Source: JAZDMK01 sp043800975
GTDB lineage: Bacteria > Bacteroidota > Bacteroidia > Bacteroidales > JAHJDW01
Assembly (NCBI GenBank): GCA_043800975.1
Contig: JAZDMK010000006.1
Location: 1 to 64,000, forward strand
Direction of reading: 5' to 3'
Length of the DNA stretch: 64,000 nt
Shown: positions 51,836-61,230 of the stretch, one piece after another
How positions within the stretch are numbered: the first letter of the stretch is position 1
Layout of the letters: each line of letters begins with the position of its first letter
The notes under the pieces: model-generated
The model's input: only the letters and a program-made list of their open reading frames with translations
Told to the model about the DNA's origin: nothing
Databases searched by the model: none
Program-made: the position numbers and the translations under genes

Positions 51836-52671
51836 TTTTTTAGAAATTTTTTCCGAATCTGCACACCTTTGTTATTGGTAGCAATGAGTGTATAGAAGCC
51901 GCTTGGAAAGGAAGAAAGATCAATCGAAAAATTATTGCTTATTTTAACATTGTTCAGATAAAGTGTTTCTCCAAGATTATTAATTACTGAAAGTTGAGTC
52001 ATATTAAAATGGGCTGGTTCAATATTCAATACATCCAATGCAGGATTGGGATACACATGAATATTTCCGGCTTCATTTTCTTTAACTGACATTGCCGGGA
52101 TATTTGTAATAGTAATATCGTCAATAGCCACACCTTCGCCACCGCCAATGGTAATCAAAATAGAATCCGTTGCACCGATCTGGGCCGAGGGAATTCCCAC
52201 AGTCAGGTTCATCCAGTTATTCATCGCAGAGAATTCCGACCAGATAACATGGTTCGAAGGTCCATTTTTGATATTGACCTGAAGCACGGGCATCCCCCAT
52301 GTCAAAGTGCTTGTAATGTAATAGCGGCAACTGAAAACCAAAGAATCGGCCGATGAAAGATCAACTGTTCCGGTACTTACATTTGCAACATAGAAGCCAC
52401 CGCAGGGAGACTGCGGATTGACGGCCATAAAATATCCGCCGTTCTGTGATCCGTTAAAATTCACATTTGCGGAAAAAAATATGGCAGCATTTCCTCTTGA
52501 TGCTTCACCGCAGGGAGAAGCACCTTCGGTAAGCTGAAGGTCACCGGGATTTACAAATGAAGTAACAGGGCTTGTTTCAAAATCTTCATGAAACAGAATC
52601 TGCGCTTGTGCTGTAAAATTTAGCGATGTTGCTAAAAGTATAATTGCGGAAAAAATAGTTTTGGTTTTCAT
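51832..52671 (-). CDS. Secreted protein with T9SS sorting domain
   Basis: 279 aa. The signal peptide is KTKTIFSAIILLATSLNFTAQAQ. The body is a beta-rich domain (LFHEDFETSPVTSF, LVFSCRYYITSTLTWGMPVLQ, IWSEFSAMNNWMNLTVGIPS) similar to choice-of-anchor/lectin-like modules. The C-terminal ~80 residues (VYPNPALDVLNIEPAHFN ... FSIDLSSFPSGFYTLIAT) form a type A T9SS sorting domain, so it should be exported through the Por secretion system and anchored at the surface. The start 52671 replaces a longer reading that overlaps the neighbouring lipoprotein gene. Confidence 0.88.
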   Translation of the reverse strand: MKTKTIFSAIILLATSLNFTAQAQILFHEDFETSPVTSFVNPGDLQLTEGASPCGEASRGNAAIFFSANVNFNGSQNGGYFMAVNPQSPCGGFYVANVSTGTVDLSSADSLVFSCRYYITSTLTWGMPVLQVNIKNGPSNHVIWSEFSAMNNWMNLTVGIPSAQIGATDSILITIGGGEGVAIDDITITNIPAMSVKENEAGNIHVYPNPALDVLNIEPAHFNMTQLSVINNLGETLYLNNVKISNNFSIDLSSFPSGFYTLIATNNKGVQIRKKFLKN

Positions 52672-52732
52672 AATGTATGGTTTGAGAGGATTTGTGTAAA
52701 GATAAATAGAAAAGAACAAATGAAAAAAAACA

Positions 52733-53251
52733 TTAAGATTCTTTTTGAACATCGTTCAGACGGAAGCCATACTTCCCTGCAAATTCTTTTTGTTTTGTTT
52801 TGAATTCATCCAAAGCCAGATCAAGCTCAAGGCGAATATCAGAGCGAAGCTTATCCAGTTTTTTTTGCTGAAAAACGGAAAATGTGCGTAGGTGCGTATC
52901 GCTGATCTGAATTATTTCGGCGTATTGTTTTTCTAAGAGCGTTCTGTATAAATTTATAAGTTTTAAGGCTGCGTTTTTTAACGAATTGTTGTTTTCGAAG
53001 TCGCCTTGTTTTTCAATTGCCATTGCAGATATGCCGGTTTGTTTAATTGCATTCAATCTGTTTTTTTCTGAAAGTTGTACATCTCCATTTTCAAAAGACT
53101 TATCGAGAATATTCATTTCTTCCACAACCAAAGACTGGTATTTGATAATTGTGTCGTTGTATTGCACCGCATGCTTCGAGCTGGATGAACAGGAAGGCAA
53201 TACAAGACTCAGCGCGATGCAGATTGATAGTATGGCGGGTGTAATTTTCAT
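52733..53251 (-). CDS. Putative lipoprotein, helical
   Basis: 172 aa. Signal peptide with lipobox VLPSC (~20). The mature region is predicted mostly alpha-helical with charged heptads (DKSFENGDVQLSEKNRLNAI, KQYAEIIQISDTHLRTFSVF, LDKLRSDIRLELDLALDEFK). No enzyme motif. Similar small helical lipoproteins occur beside secreted proteins in Bacteroidota. Function unknown; periplasmic or outer-membrane anchored. Confidence 0.75.
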   Translation of the reverse strand: MKITPAILSICIALSLVLPSCSSSSKHAVQYNDTIIKYQSLVVEEMNILDKSFENGDVQLSEKNRLNAIKQTGISAMAIEKQGDFENNNSLKNAALKLINLYRTLLEKQYAEIIQISDTHLRTFSVFQQKKLDKLRSDIRLELDLALDEFKTKQKEFAGKYGFRLNDVQKES

Positions 53252-53323
53252 ATCTCAGCACAAAATTAATCTTTTTAGGTTGTGTATAGAATGAATAAGA
53301 AAAAAATCAGTTTGTTTTTATTG

Positions 53324-53331
53324 TATTTTTG
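53324..53331 (+). promoter_or_regulatory. -7 box (TATTTTTG) for GT2 gene
   Basis: TATTTTTG lies 17 nt before the ATG at 53349. TTTG at 53311-53314 is too close to be a -33. Confidence 0.4.
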
Positions 53332-53348
53332 GAAATCAATTCAAGAAT

Positions 53349-54104
53349 ATGACTCCGGTTTCTGCGGTGATAATTACTTTTAATGAAGAGCGCAACATTG
53401 CGCGCTGCATTGATTCCCTAAAAGGAATTGCAAATGAGATTGTGGTGCTGGATTCTTTTTCCAAAGATAAAACCGAAGAAATCTGCCGAAATCTTGGGGT
53501 GAAATTTTTTCAGCATGCTTTCGACGGGCATATTCAGCAAAAAAACAGGGCAATCAAGTACGCTACCTATCCGCATGTGTTGTCGCTTGATGCGGATGAA
53601 GCTTTGTCGGATGAACTAAAAAAATCAATTCTGGATGTAAAAAATAATTTTTCACGGGATGGTTATTCCATGAACCGCATGACGAATTATTGCGGGAAGT
53701 GGATCAAGCACAGCGGCTGGTATCCGGACAGAAAGTTGCGGCTTTGGAATTCTCAAAAGGGCGAATGGCGCGGGATCAATCCGCATGATAAATACGAATT
53801 GTTTGAAGGTGGCAATGAAGGATTTTTAAAGGGCGATCTTTTGCATTATTCTTATTACAGCATTGAGCAGCACCGCGAGCAGATCGAGAAATTCAGTACT
53901 ATTGCCGCGAAAGCACTTTACGGGATGAATAAAAAATCAACACTGCTGCATTTGATTATTAAACCCGTTGCCAAATTTATCAGAAACTATTTTCTGAAAC
54001 TGGGTTTTCTGGATGGCGCTTCCGGTTGGACCATCTGCAGGCTAACTGCGAAAGAGACGTATATGAAGTATGCGAAACTGCGGAAGTTAAACAAGGATAA
54101 ATAG
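53349..54104 (+). CDS. GT2-family glycosyltransferase (WaaE/KdtX-like)
   Basis: 251 aa, GT-A fold. Nucleotide-sugar motif TFNEERNIARCIDSL, IVVLDSFSKDKTEEI and the DxD-like LSLDADEAL at ~80. The C-terminal part (YPDRKLRLWNSQKGEWRGIN, HREQIEKFSTIAAKAL) resembles LPS core beta-glucosyltransferases of the WaaE type. Probable role: lipopolysaccharide or other surface glycan assembly at the cytoplasmic face. Confidence 0.9.
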   Translation: MTPVSAVIITFNEERNIARCIDSLKGIANEIVVLDSFSKDKTEEICRNLGVKFFQHAFDGHIQQKNRAIKYATYPHVLSLDADEALSDELKKSILDVKNNFSRDGYSMNRMTNYCGKWIKHSGWYPDRKLRLWNSQKGEWRGINPHDKYELFEGGNEGFLKGDLLHYSYYSIEQHREQIEKFSTIAAKALYGMNKKSTLLHLIIKPVAKFIRNYFLKLGFLDGASGWTICRLTAKETYMKYAKLRKLNKDK

Positions 54105-54109
54105 AAATC

Positions 54110-55456
54110 TTATTTCGGTTGCGATCCAACAGGTTTCTGCGGAGTATCCTGTGGGTTCAAAAGATTTTTCACCAGTTTTCCTTTATCATAAATGGCCTGA
54201 AATAGTATCTGTCCGTCTTTGCTGTAGAATGTCCATTTGCCATCTTTCTTGCTGTGATAGTAGCTTCCTTTTTCAGCCACTTTTTTGTTGGCATGATAGG
54301 AAATAAATTTTCCGTGTAAAATATTTTTATTGAAAGTTTCTTTCATCATCAGGCGGTTGAACATATCGTAAAATTCCCATTCACCCTGTTTTTTATCATC
54401 CAGATAGCTTCCTTTTTCAAGTGTTTTGCCCGTTTCGTAGTTGCCAAAATACTTGCCGTTCTTTAATCCTTTTTTATAGGTACACATGTATTCCGTTTCG
54501 CCATTTTCAAACCAGTGCGTATCCGAACCGTCTTTTACGTTGTCCTTGTAATGGGTAACATATTTTACTTTGCCACTTTTGAACCAACCTTCCCATTTGC
54601 CCGTCATTTGCCCTGCCGAGAAGAATCCTTTATCACGCAGCACACCATCTTCATACCATGTATTCCATTCACCTTCTTCTTTTCCGTTTTTAAAAAGACC
54701 GGTGTGATGTACTTTTCCGTTTTTATGCCATGCCGTGGTAGTGCCTTCTTTCATGCCCATGACGTAAGTAATCTCTTTCCACTTTTCATCCGTGTCGTAA
54801 TAATAGGTCCACTTTCCATTTAGTTTGCCGTTGCTGAAAGAGCCTTCACTGCCCGGTTTCCCGTTGAAGTGATAAAATGTCCAGGGCCCGTCCTGTAAGC
54901 CTGCAACAGAACTGCCTTTCATTTCAACATTTTCGTTACCGTACCACCAGGTGGCAGGACCTTCAATTTTTCCATCTTTATAAACACCTTCAAATTCTTT
55001 TTTGCCGTTGTTGTGCCAGCTGGTGCAAGGGCCGTTCTGCATTCCGTTTGCATACACTGCTTCTTTTTTTAATCTGCCAAGTGTGTCCCAATAAAGCCAT
55101 TTGCCACTCATCTTTCCATTACATACAGGACCGCGCATTTCTTCTTTTCCGTTTTCATACCAGTTCACACTAATACCACTGTCGGCTGCAATCACGCTCC
55201 ATTTGCGACCTGTATGATAAAAATAATTCCATTTTCCGGTTTTTTTACCTTCTTTGAAATTACCCACACACATCTTTTGGCCGTTCTCATACCAATAGGT
55301 CCACAATTCTGTTTCCAGAGAATCTATTTTATAACCTTCGCTTTTTTTCTGTTTGTTGGGCCAGAAATCGGTTGAGAGTTTTTTAACAGGCTGCGCAGAA
55401 AGCAGAAGAGATGAGATCAGGAATATGCTAAGAAAACAAAAGGATTTTTTATTCAT
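54110..55456 (-). CDS. Secreted MORN-repeat protein
   Basis: 448 aa. Signal peptide (SFCFLSIFLISSLLLSAQ) then about 16 repeats of ~23 residues built on WYENGKK...G.FK.GKK.GKW (MORN_2/YwqK-type), filling residues ~45-430. Examples: WTYWYENGQKMCVGNFKEGK and TAWHKNGKVHHTGLFKNGKE. Such beta-hairpin arrays may mediate protein or envelope contacts; the function in bacteria is unclear. The DNA repeats are diverged enough that recent expansion is unlikely. Convergent with the GT2 gene, 5 nt apart. Confidence 0.88.
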   Translation of the reverse strand: MNKKSFCFLSIFLISSLLLSAQPVKKLSTDFWPNKQKKSEGYKIDSLETELWTYWYENGQKMCVGNFKEGKKTGKWNYFYHTGRKWSVIAADSGISVNWYENGKEEMRGPVCNGKMSGKWLYWDTLGRLKKEAVYANGMQNGPCTSWHNNGKKEFEGVYKDGKIEGPATWWYGNENVEMKGSSVAGLQDGPWTFYHFNGKPGSEGSFSNGKLNGKWTYYYDTDEKWKEITYVMGMKEGTTTAWHKNGKVHHTGLFKNGKEEGEWNTWYEDGVLRDKGFFSAGQMTGKWEGWFKSGKVKYVTHYKDNVKDGSDTHWFENGETEYMCTYKKGLKNGKYFGNYETGKTLEKGSYLDDKKQGEWEFYDMFNRLMMKETFNKNILHGKFISYHANKKVAEKGSYYHSKKDGKWTFYSKDGQILFQAIYDKGKLVKNLLNPQDTPQKPVGSQPK

Positions 55457-55542
55457 TTGATTTGATTTTAATCAGGTACAATAATATCAATTTTTAAAAG
55501 AACGTAAGAACATCCTAAAAAAGTATTATCAACCGGAAGTTG

Positions 55543-56517
55543 TCAGTTATTTCTTTGAATGGTAAACAAAATAAGATTTTCAAAAGAGTCTCTTGCAGCG
55601 CAGGGAGCAGCAACCTCTTTCAGTAAAACGATCGCATCCTCTGCCAGTGAATCCATTTTTTTCTGAGCCATGGATATCCCACCTTTTTCATTTACAAACC
55701 GAATGACTTCCTCCACCTTGCCCTTTTTTTCACTGTCATGTTTGATGGTTCTCAGAATTTTTTTCTTTTCAGAAGGATCGGATTTTTGTAGCGCGTAAAT
55801 CAAAGGAAGTGTAACTTTTTGCTCTCGGATATCGAGACCCGTAGGCTTTCCAATGCTTTTCGAAATCCTGTAATCAAACACATCATCCCGAATCTGGAAT
55901 GCAGTTCCCAGCAATTCGCCAACCCGGTACATTTTTTTTGATATTTCTTCGGAACAGCCTGCTGATAAAGATCCGCACGCACAACAAGCACCAAAAAGAG
56001 TGGCTGTTTTTCGGCGGATTACTTCAAAATAAAGTTCTTCGGTGATATCAAGCTTTCTGGCTTTTTCATATTGCAATAGTTCGCCTTCACTCATGTCGCG
56101 AACAGCGCGGGACACGATTTCGAGCAAAGGATAATCTTTATTTTCCAGTGCAAGCAACATCCCGCGGGAAAGAAGAAAATCGCCGGATAAAACAGAAATT
56201 TTGTTTTTCCAGATAGCGTTCAGTGAAAAGAATCCTCTACGTTCATCCGAATTATCAACCACATCATCATGGATGAGCGTGGCAGAATGCAAGAGCTCAA
56301 TCAAAGCTGCTGCGCGATACGTGGATTCTGTTGCTTCATTAAAAATCTTTGCAGCCAGAAAAACAAACATCGGGCGAACCTGCTTGCCTTTTCGTTTCAG
56401 CATATAGCGCAGAACCTTATCCAATAAAGGAATGGGTGTTTGAATGTACTCGCGGAATTTGGTGTCGAATACATCAAGTTCTTTCTGTATGGGTTGTTTC
56501 AGATCGGAAAGATTCAT
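55543..56517 (-). CDS. Polyprenyl diphosphate synthase (IspB-like)
   Basis: 324 aa, trans-prenyltransferase. First aspartate-rich motif LIHDDVVDNSDERRG (~85), second FQIRDDVFDY (~210), and KRKGKQVRPMFVFLAAK near the start. Makes the side chain of menaquinone or a related polyprenol by sequential addition of isopentenyl diphosphate; chain length cannot be inferred. The ATG at 56517 is chosen because the -7 box (56539-56546) overlaps the longer ORF start. Confidence 0.92.
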   Translation of the reverse strand: MNLSDLKQPIQKELDVFDTKFREYIQTPIPLLDKVLRYMLKRKGKQVRPMFVFLAAKIFNEATESTYRAAALIELLHSATLIHDDVVDNSDERRGFFSLNAIWKNKISVLSGDFLLSRGMLLALENKDYPLLEIVSRAVRDMSEGELLQYEKARKLDITEELYFEVIRRKTATLFGACCACGSLSAGCSEEISKKMYRVGELLGTAFQIRDDVFDYRISKSIGKPTGLDIREQKVTLPLIYALQKSDPSEKKKILRTIKHDSEKKGKVEEVIRFVNEKGGISMAQKKMDSLAEDAIVLLKEVAAPCAARDSFENLILFTIQRNN

Positions 56518-56538
56518 ATTTGAATAAATGAATGCGGA

Positions 56539-56546
56539 CAAAGATA
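56539..56546 (-). promoter_or_regulatory. -7 box (TATCTTTG) for polyprenyl synthase
   Basis: The minus-strand TATCTTTG lies 21 nt before the ATG at 56517. It excludes the ORF start at 56541. Confidence 0.5.
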
Positions 56547-56549
56547 CAA

Positions 56550-56585
56550 AATTGACCGAAGACCGTAGTCAGAAGACCGAAATGG
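56550..56585. repeat. GAAGACCG-type dispersed words
   Basis: GACCGAAGACCGTAGTCAGA then AGACCGAAATGGA is an inverted near-copy of the words at 38627-38662 (TCCATTTCCGTCTTCGGTCT, then CCGGTCTTCCGACC). It lies between the divergent polyprenyl synthase and radical SAM genes. Confidence 0.55.
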
Positions 56586-56629
56586 AAAAGCCAGCGTTAG
56601 TTTCTCCTTTCTTAATTTGTATTTTTCCA

Positions 56630-56657
56630 TTTGACATGCTTCGATTGTTTACTTTTG
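56630..56657 (+). promoter_or_regulatory. Promoter of radical SAM gene
   Basis: TTTG (56630-56633), a 16-nt spacer and TACTTTTG (56650-56657), near-consensus; the ATG at 56670 follows after 12 nt. Confidence 0.6.
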
Positions 56658-56669
56658 CAAAAAAGATAT

Positions 56670-57449
56670 ATGGGAACGTTTCTTTTTCACAACGTTGTAT
56701 TTGGGCCGGTGCTAAGTCGCAGACTTGGGCTTTCACTTGGAATAAACCTTCTGCCATTAAACCGAAAAATTTGCAATTTCAACTGCATTTATTGTGAGTG
56801 TGGATGGACGGAAGCAGCTGTTATACCCGAAAATGAATATCCTCCCCGTGAGCTGGTCAAAGAAAAACTTATAGAACGACTCAAGGAACTTGCCGAACAA
56901 CAGCATTTGCCGGAAGCAATCACATTCGCTGGAAATGGAGAGCCCACCCTGCACCCATTGTTTTCTGAAATTATTGATGATACAATTGAAGCCAGAAATA
57001 TATTTGCACCTGATGCAAAGGTTACAGTTCTATCAAATGCATCGGGTATTGTTAATGACAAAATTTTTGAGGCACTGAAAAAAATTGACAACAATATTTT
57101 AAAACTTGACGCGGGTTCACAAGAGACGCTGGCAAAAATTAACCGTCCGTTATCAGAATGTAATCTTGAATTGCTTACTGATCGAATGAAATCTTTTCAT
57201 GGAAAAATGATTATACAATCGCTTTTTCTGCGTGGAGAAGTGGATGGAATTCCGGTTGATAATGTAAGTGATGAAGAAATCAAGCTATGGTTAAAAATAG
57301 TTTGTGAAGTGAAGCCATCGCTAGTAATGATATACCCTGTTGCACGTTCAACGCCGGGTGGAGGAATTGAAAAAGTTTCGCGGGAAGAATTAGAAGCGAT
57401 TGCTGCACGCGTGAATGCATGCGGGATTGAAACGATGGTCGTTAATTAG
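56670..57449 (+). CDS. Radical SAM protein
   Basis: 259 aa. Radical SAM motif CNFNCIYCECGW (CX3CX2C) at ~38-45, preceded by FGPVLSRRLGLSLGINLLP, and TFAGNGEPTLHPLF for SAM binding. The arrangement resembles the YfkA/PA4928-like family of small radical SAM proteins with a wide distribution; reaction unknown. Two downstream segments (KLDAGSQETLAKINRPL and YPVARSTPGGGIEKVS) are also typical of that group. The ATG at 56670 fits the promoter and replaces the longer ORF start at 56631. Confidence 0.9.
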   Translation: MGTFLFHNVVFGPVLSRRLGLSLGINLLPLNRKICNFNCIYCECGWTEAAVIPENEYPPRELVKEKLIERLKELAEQQHLPEAITFAGNGEPTLHPLFSEIIDDTIEARNIFAPDAKVTVLSNASGIVNDKIFEALKKIDNNILKLDAGSQETLAKINRPLSECNLELLTDRMKSFHGKMIIQSLFLRGEVDGIPVDNVSDEEIKLWLKIVCEVKPSLVMIYPVARSTPGGGIEKVSREELEAIAARVNACGIETMVVN

Positions 57450-57452
57450 AAT

Positions 57453-57953
57453 TTATTTTTTCTTCGTAGTTTTCTTTAAGGATGCATTAAACTGAAACGG
57501 AAGGAAAGTTTCGGAAGAAGGCGCTACTATTATTTTGTCATTCGTTCCAGAAAGCAAAATGGTAATTGGTTTTTTCTGCAAAGATTCATATTCTGCAATT
57601 ACCTGCCGGCAGGAACCGCAAGGGTATATAGGTACAGAAGCCGGTTTTCCATGTGATTCGGCTGTAATTGCTATGGCTTTAATTTTTGCTTTCGGAAAAT
57701 TAGCTTTGGCAGAAAAAAGGGCAACTCTTTCAGCGCACATGCCTGAAGGAAAAGCAATATTTTCCTGGTTGTTTCCCTGAACAATCACATTGTTGTCGAG
57801 CCAAACTGCACAACCTACCTGAAATTCTGAATAAGGTGCATAAGCGTCCTTTGCTGCACGTTTAGCGGCATGAAGTAATGATGCAAAATCAGGATCGAGT
57901 TCCCTGGCATTACTAAATTCCTGTATTGTCAGTATGGTTTTAATTTTTTTCAT
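57453..57953 (-). CDS. cdd: Cytidine deaminase
   Basis: 166 aa. Deaminates cytidine/deoxycytidine for pyrimidine salvage. Zinc site: MCAERVALFSA (Cys and catalytic Glu) and YPCGSCRQVI. Substrate pocket YAPYSEFQVGCAVW. The reading from 57953 overlaps the upstream O-antigen ligase stop by 14 nt; a longer reading from 58052 would run far into it. Convergent with the radical SAM gene, 3 nt apart. Confidence 0.95.
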   Translation of the reverse strand: MKKIKTILTIQEFSNARELDPDFASLLHAAKRAAKDAYAPYSEFQVGCAVWLDNNVIVQGNNQENIAFPSGMCAERVALFSAKANFPKAKIKAIAITAESHGKPASVPIYPCGSCRQVIAEYESLQKKPITILLSGTNDKIIVAPSSETFLPFQFNASLKKTTKKK

Positions 57954-59532
57954 GATGTTTTTTTTCGCTGAGTGAAAGGATATCATTTTTTGCAGAAAGA
58001 GTAAGGAACACGCTGAAAAAAGCGTAAAACGTAACGCCGGTTGATGTTTCAAGTGTATCTTCAGTAAGCATTGAAATTATTAAAATAAGAAAAAACGGAA
58101 CGTACAGAAAATGTTTTTTTGTATACAATGGATAAAATAAAACGAGTAAAAAAAGCAGAAGCCCGGGAATGCCGAATAAAATGGCCATTGTGAGGTATTC
58201 ATTGTGTGTTTTCAAACGCCATCGGGGTTGGAGTTTTGATTTTGAAATTTCGTATTGATTTTTATAGGCCTGATTAATATCACCAGTACCTACGCCAATA
58301 ATTAAATTGTTTTTAAAAATCTGCCAGCCATTTTTCCAGAATTCGATTCGCATTGTAGCGGAATGTCCGCTTGGATTTCCATATTGAATGTAATTGTCAT
58401 ATTCCCAAATAAGGCTGTGAATACGGGCTTTCAAGTCGGATTTTTTCATGTACAGAATATTGGCTGTACCATTTTCGATTTCATGAATCTCATCATGAGA
58501 AAGTGATAAAAATCCAACAGAATCTTTTCGCAATCCTTTTGAAGTCATAAACCGCAGCAGGGTGTAACGAATTCCCTGGTTGTTATTATCAAGGCTGTCA
58601 AAAGGAATATTACTGGAACGTTTCCAGGCGCGTTCCAATTCTTTCCAGGCCATATAACGATATACGAAATATCCGTTTTCTTTTTCTTTGTTTTCGAGCT
58701 TATGCTCATACATTTCTCCGCCTTTCGTATAAAGCGCTGGCATTTTTTCATCCGTTTCGCGCTGAATGTAAAAATCTGCGATCTGTTTTTTTATATAGAA
58801 AAACGAAACAATAACAAGCCCTGTTAAGAGCACTGCCGGAATCGATCGCAGCCAGGGACTTTGAATATTTCTAAATAAATTAAACACGATGAAAAGTGAT
58901 AAAATCAGAAGTATCGAAATTCCGGTTACGGACTCAAGCACTACTAAAAACCATAAAAACCAGAGTGCAGGAAGAAGTAAAAGAATTTTTTTTAAATGGG
59001 GTTTGAAAAGTTCATCAAACATGAAGAAGTAATACAATGCAGCAACAGAAAGGCAAACCATCAGGCTTAAGCGGATGTTTGATATGAAAACAGAAATGTC
59101 ACGAATGTCGATAATTTCTTTTCCTGTTAAACCCTGATAAACTAAATAACTATACAAAGTGGAAAAGAAAACGGCAACAGTAAAAAAGGCAAGCAGTCCT
59201 CGAAATACTTTTCTGCATGGGGCTTCAGAAGTCGATAAGATTAATGTTAATATAAATATCGGTGCTTTCACACGAAGATCTTTCAGGGCATATGAAAAAT
59301 CTGTTGTCCAGAGTAATCCAATTACGTGAATAAAATAGAGTGAGAGAAAAATCCACGCAAGGCGGTTTACGCGAAGTTTATTCCATTTCTCACGAAAGCG
59401 GCCTTCAATAAGCCAGTTTCCAGCTAAAATTATTTGTGATATACTGAGAAAAAATTCGGAGAAGGGAAGCCCTGCTATTAAAAGCACCAAGCCTGCCACA
59501 AAGATCCCGCGGTGAATTTTTTCTCTGTTCAT
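57940..59532 (-). CDS. O-antigen ligase family membrane protein
   Basis: 530 aa. Roughly ten or more membrane helices, with a long periplasmic loop (~255-400, IADFYIQRETDEKMPALYTK ... NPSGHSATMRIEFWKNGWQI) carrying the family motif region and GVGTGDINQAYKNQY. Wzy_C-type proteins ligate or polymerise surface polysaccharides; which reaction cannot be told. Ends 14 nt inside cdd and starts 6 nt after the S41 peptidase stop. Confidence 0.9.
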   Translation of the reverse strand: MNREKIHRGIFVAGLVLLIAGLPFSEFFLSISQIILAGNWLIEGRFREKWNKLRVNRLAWIFLSLYFIHVIGLLWTTDFSYALKDLRVKAPIFILTLILSTSEAPCRKVFRGLLAFFTVAVFFSTLYSYLVYQGLTGKEIIDIRDISVFISNIRLSLMVCLSVAALYYFFMFDELFKPHLKKILLLLPALWFLWFLVVLESVTGISILLILSLFIVFNLFRNIQSPWLRSIPAVLLTGLVIVSFFYIKKQIADFYIQRETDEKMPALYTKGGEMYEHKLENKEKENGYFVYRYMAWKELERAWKRSSNIPFDSLDNNNQGIRYTLLRFMTSKGLRKDSVGFLSLSHDEIHEIENGTANILYMKKSDLKARIHSLIWEYDNYIQYGNPSGHSATMRIEFWKNGWQIFKNNLIIGVGTGDINQAYKNQYEISKSKLQPRWRLKTHNEYLTMAILFGIPGLLLFLLVLFYPLYTKKHFLYVPFFLILIISMLTEDTLETSTGVTFYAFFSVFLTLSAKNDILSLSEKKHHEKN

Positions 59533-59538
59533 TCCCGT

Positions 59539-61230
59539 CTATTTTTCCTTGTTTTCTGGTTTGTAAGTTCCGTTCAGGATTGACTGATATAGCGATTTAT
59601 TATTTAAAACCTCAACAGCTTTTTGAATTTCGTTATCTGTAGAAATGGATGCTTCAATTCTTCCTTTTTGGAAATAATAACGTGATACAATTTCATCTTT
59701 CAAAAGCATCATGATTTCTTCTTTGAAGCGTTCAATATCTTCATTTTTGTTGTGCATCAGTTTGCTCCGTAAGGATTCATACTCGGTTTTTATCAGATCG
59801 AAATATTTTTCATTTTCTGCAATTTTTTTAAAGTCCTCAATCGCCTTTTCAGATTTTGTTTTGTAATCATAATCTTTGTCAGAAATGTATTTTACAAATT
59901 CATTGTAGATAGCACTGTTGATTTTGAATTCACCGGGTTTGGCAATGGATTTGTTTTCTCTTCGATAGCGAGTTGCGAATTCAAAAACCAGAAACTTACT
60001 CAAGAGGCTTATTGAGATTTCGCTCAGCTTGCGGGGTTCAATAACTACATCGGGTTTAACACCACCGCCATCATAAACAATTCTTCCGTTGTGCGTTTTA
60101 AAAGGATGCGTAAGGGAATCGACAATTTTTCCAACGCTACCGTCTTCATTGCGGTGTGAATAATCGATTGCCTGAATACAACGTCCACTGGGTATATAAT
60201 ATTTTGCAATGGTAACTTTTACTTTAGTGTTATAGCTGAGCGGAAAAACATTTTGTACAAGTCCTTTTCCATATGTTCGCTGGCCAATGATGACGCCCCG
60301 GTCCAAATCCTGAATGGCGCCGGAAACAATTTCACTGGCTGAAGCACTCCCACTGTTGACAAGAACCACGAGAGGAAGATCTGTATCGACAGGATTATTA
60401 ATCGTTGCATGGCTGCGGCATTGTTCTTTCAGGCGGCCTTTGGTATTTACAATCAGTTGTCCCTTTTTCACCCAGATATTACAAATATTAACAGCTTCAC
60501 GAAGCAAACCGCCGCCATTACCGCGGAGATCAAGAATAACACCTTTCAGTTTCGTTTTTCCTTTCAGTTCATTGAATGCATTTTTAACTTCAGTGCCGGC
60601 GTTTTCAGTAAAACTGCTGAGGCGAATGTAGCCGATGTCGTCGGATACGATTCCATAATAGGGAATATTATCAATTTTAATTTCTTCACGAAGGATTGTT
60701 TTTTCAATAATTCCTTCGCCTTCGCGTTGGATTTTAATTTTCACTTCAGTCCCGGGTTGTCCTTTCAAAATGGTGCTTATATCCGAAGTGGATTTTCCTT
60801 TTGCAGATTTTCCATTAATCTCAAGAATGATATCACCGGCTCGTAAGTCATTTTTTTGTGCAGGGAAACCTTCGTAGGGATCGGTGATCACAACGTTGTC
60901 GCCTTGTTTTTGAATCATCGCACCTATGCCGCCGTACTGGCCTGTAGTCATGAACATGTAATCTTCAATTTCTGATTCCGGGATAAAATTTGTGTAAGGA
61001 TCCAGCGATTCAAGCATTGCCTCGATAGCTGTTTCAACCAGTTTTCCCGGATTTGTTTCATCTACATAACTTTGGTTTATTTCACGAAACAAGGAAGTGA
61101 AAATGTCAAGGTTTTTGGCAATTTCAAAATTATTGTCAACGATACGTGTTGTTGATGATGTGACGAAAACAAGGCCAATTGCAAAGAACAGAAGGCGGAA
61201 TTTAATAACAAACGCTTTAATCTTTTTCAT
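59539..61230 (-). CDS. S41 family C-terminal processing peptidase
   Basis: 563 aa. N-terminal membrane anchor/signal (FRLLFFAIGLVFVTSSTTRI), PDZ domain (~85-170, GGIGAMIQKQGDNVVITDPY), then the S41 core: VILDLRGNGGGLLREAVNIC, catalytic VNSGSASASEIVSGAIQD with Ser in GSASASE, and TYGKGLVQNVFPLS with Lys. Acts in the periplasm on protein C-termini. The ATG at 61230 overlaps yidD by 14 nt. Confidence 0.93.
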   Translation of the reverse strand: MKKIKAFVIKFRLLFFAIGLVFVTSSTTRIVDNNFEIAKNLDIFTSLFREINQSYVDETNPGKLVETAIEAMLESLDPYTNFIPESEIEDYMFMTTGQYGGIGAMIQKQGDNVVITDPYEGFPAQKNDLRAGDIILEINGKSAKGKSTSDISTILKGQPGTEVKIKIQREGEGIIEKTILREEIKIDNIPYYGIVSDDIGYIRLSSFTENAGTEVKNAFNELKGKTKLKGVILDLRGNGGGLLREAVNICNIWVKKGQLIVNTKGRLKEQCRSHATINNPVDTDLPLVVLVNSGSASASEIVSGAIQDLDRGVIIGQRTYGKGLVQNVFPLSYNTKVKVTIAKYYIPSGRCIQAIDYSHRNEDGSVGKIVDSLTHPFKTHNGRIVYDGGGVKPDVVIEPRKLSEISISLLSKFLVFEFATRYRRENKSIAKPGEFKINSAIYNEFVKYISDKDYDYKTKSEKAIEDFKKIAENEKYFDLIKTEYESLRSKLMHNKNEDIERFKEEIMMLLKDEIVSRYYFQKGRIEASISTDNEIQKAVEVLNNKSLYQSILNGTYKPENKEK

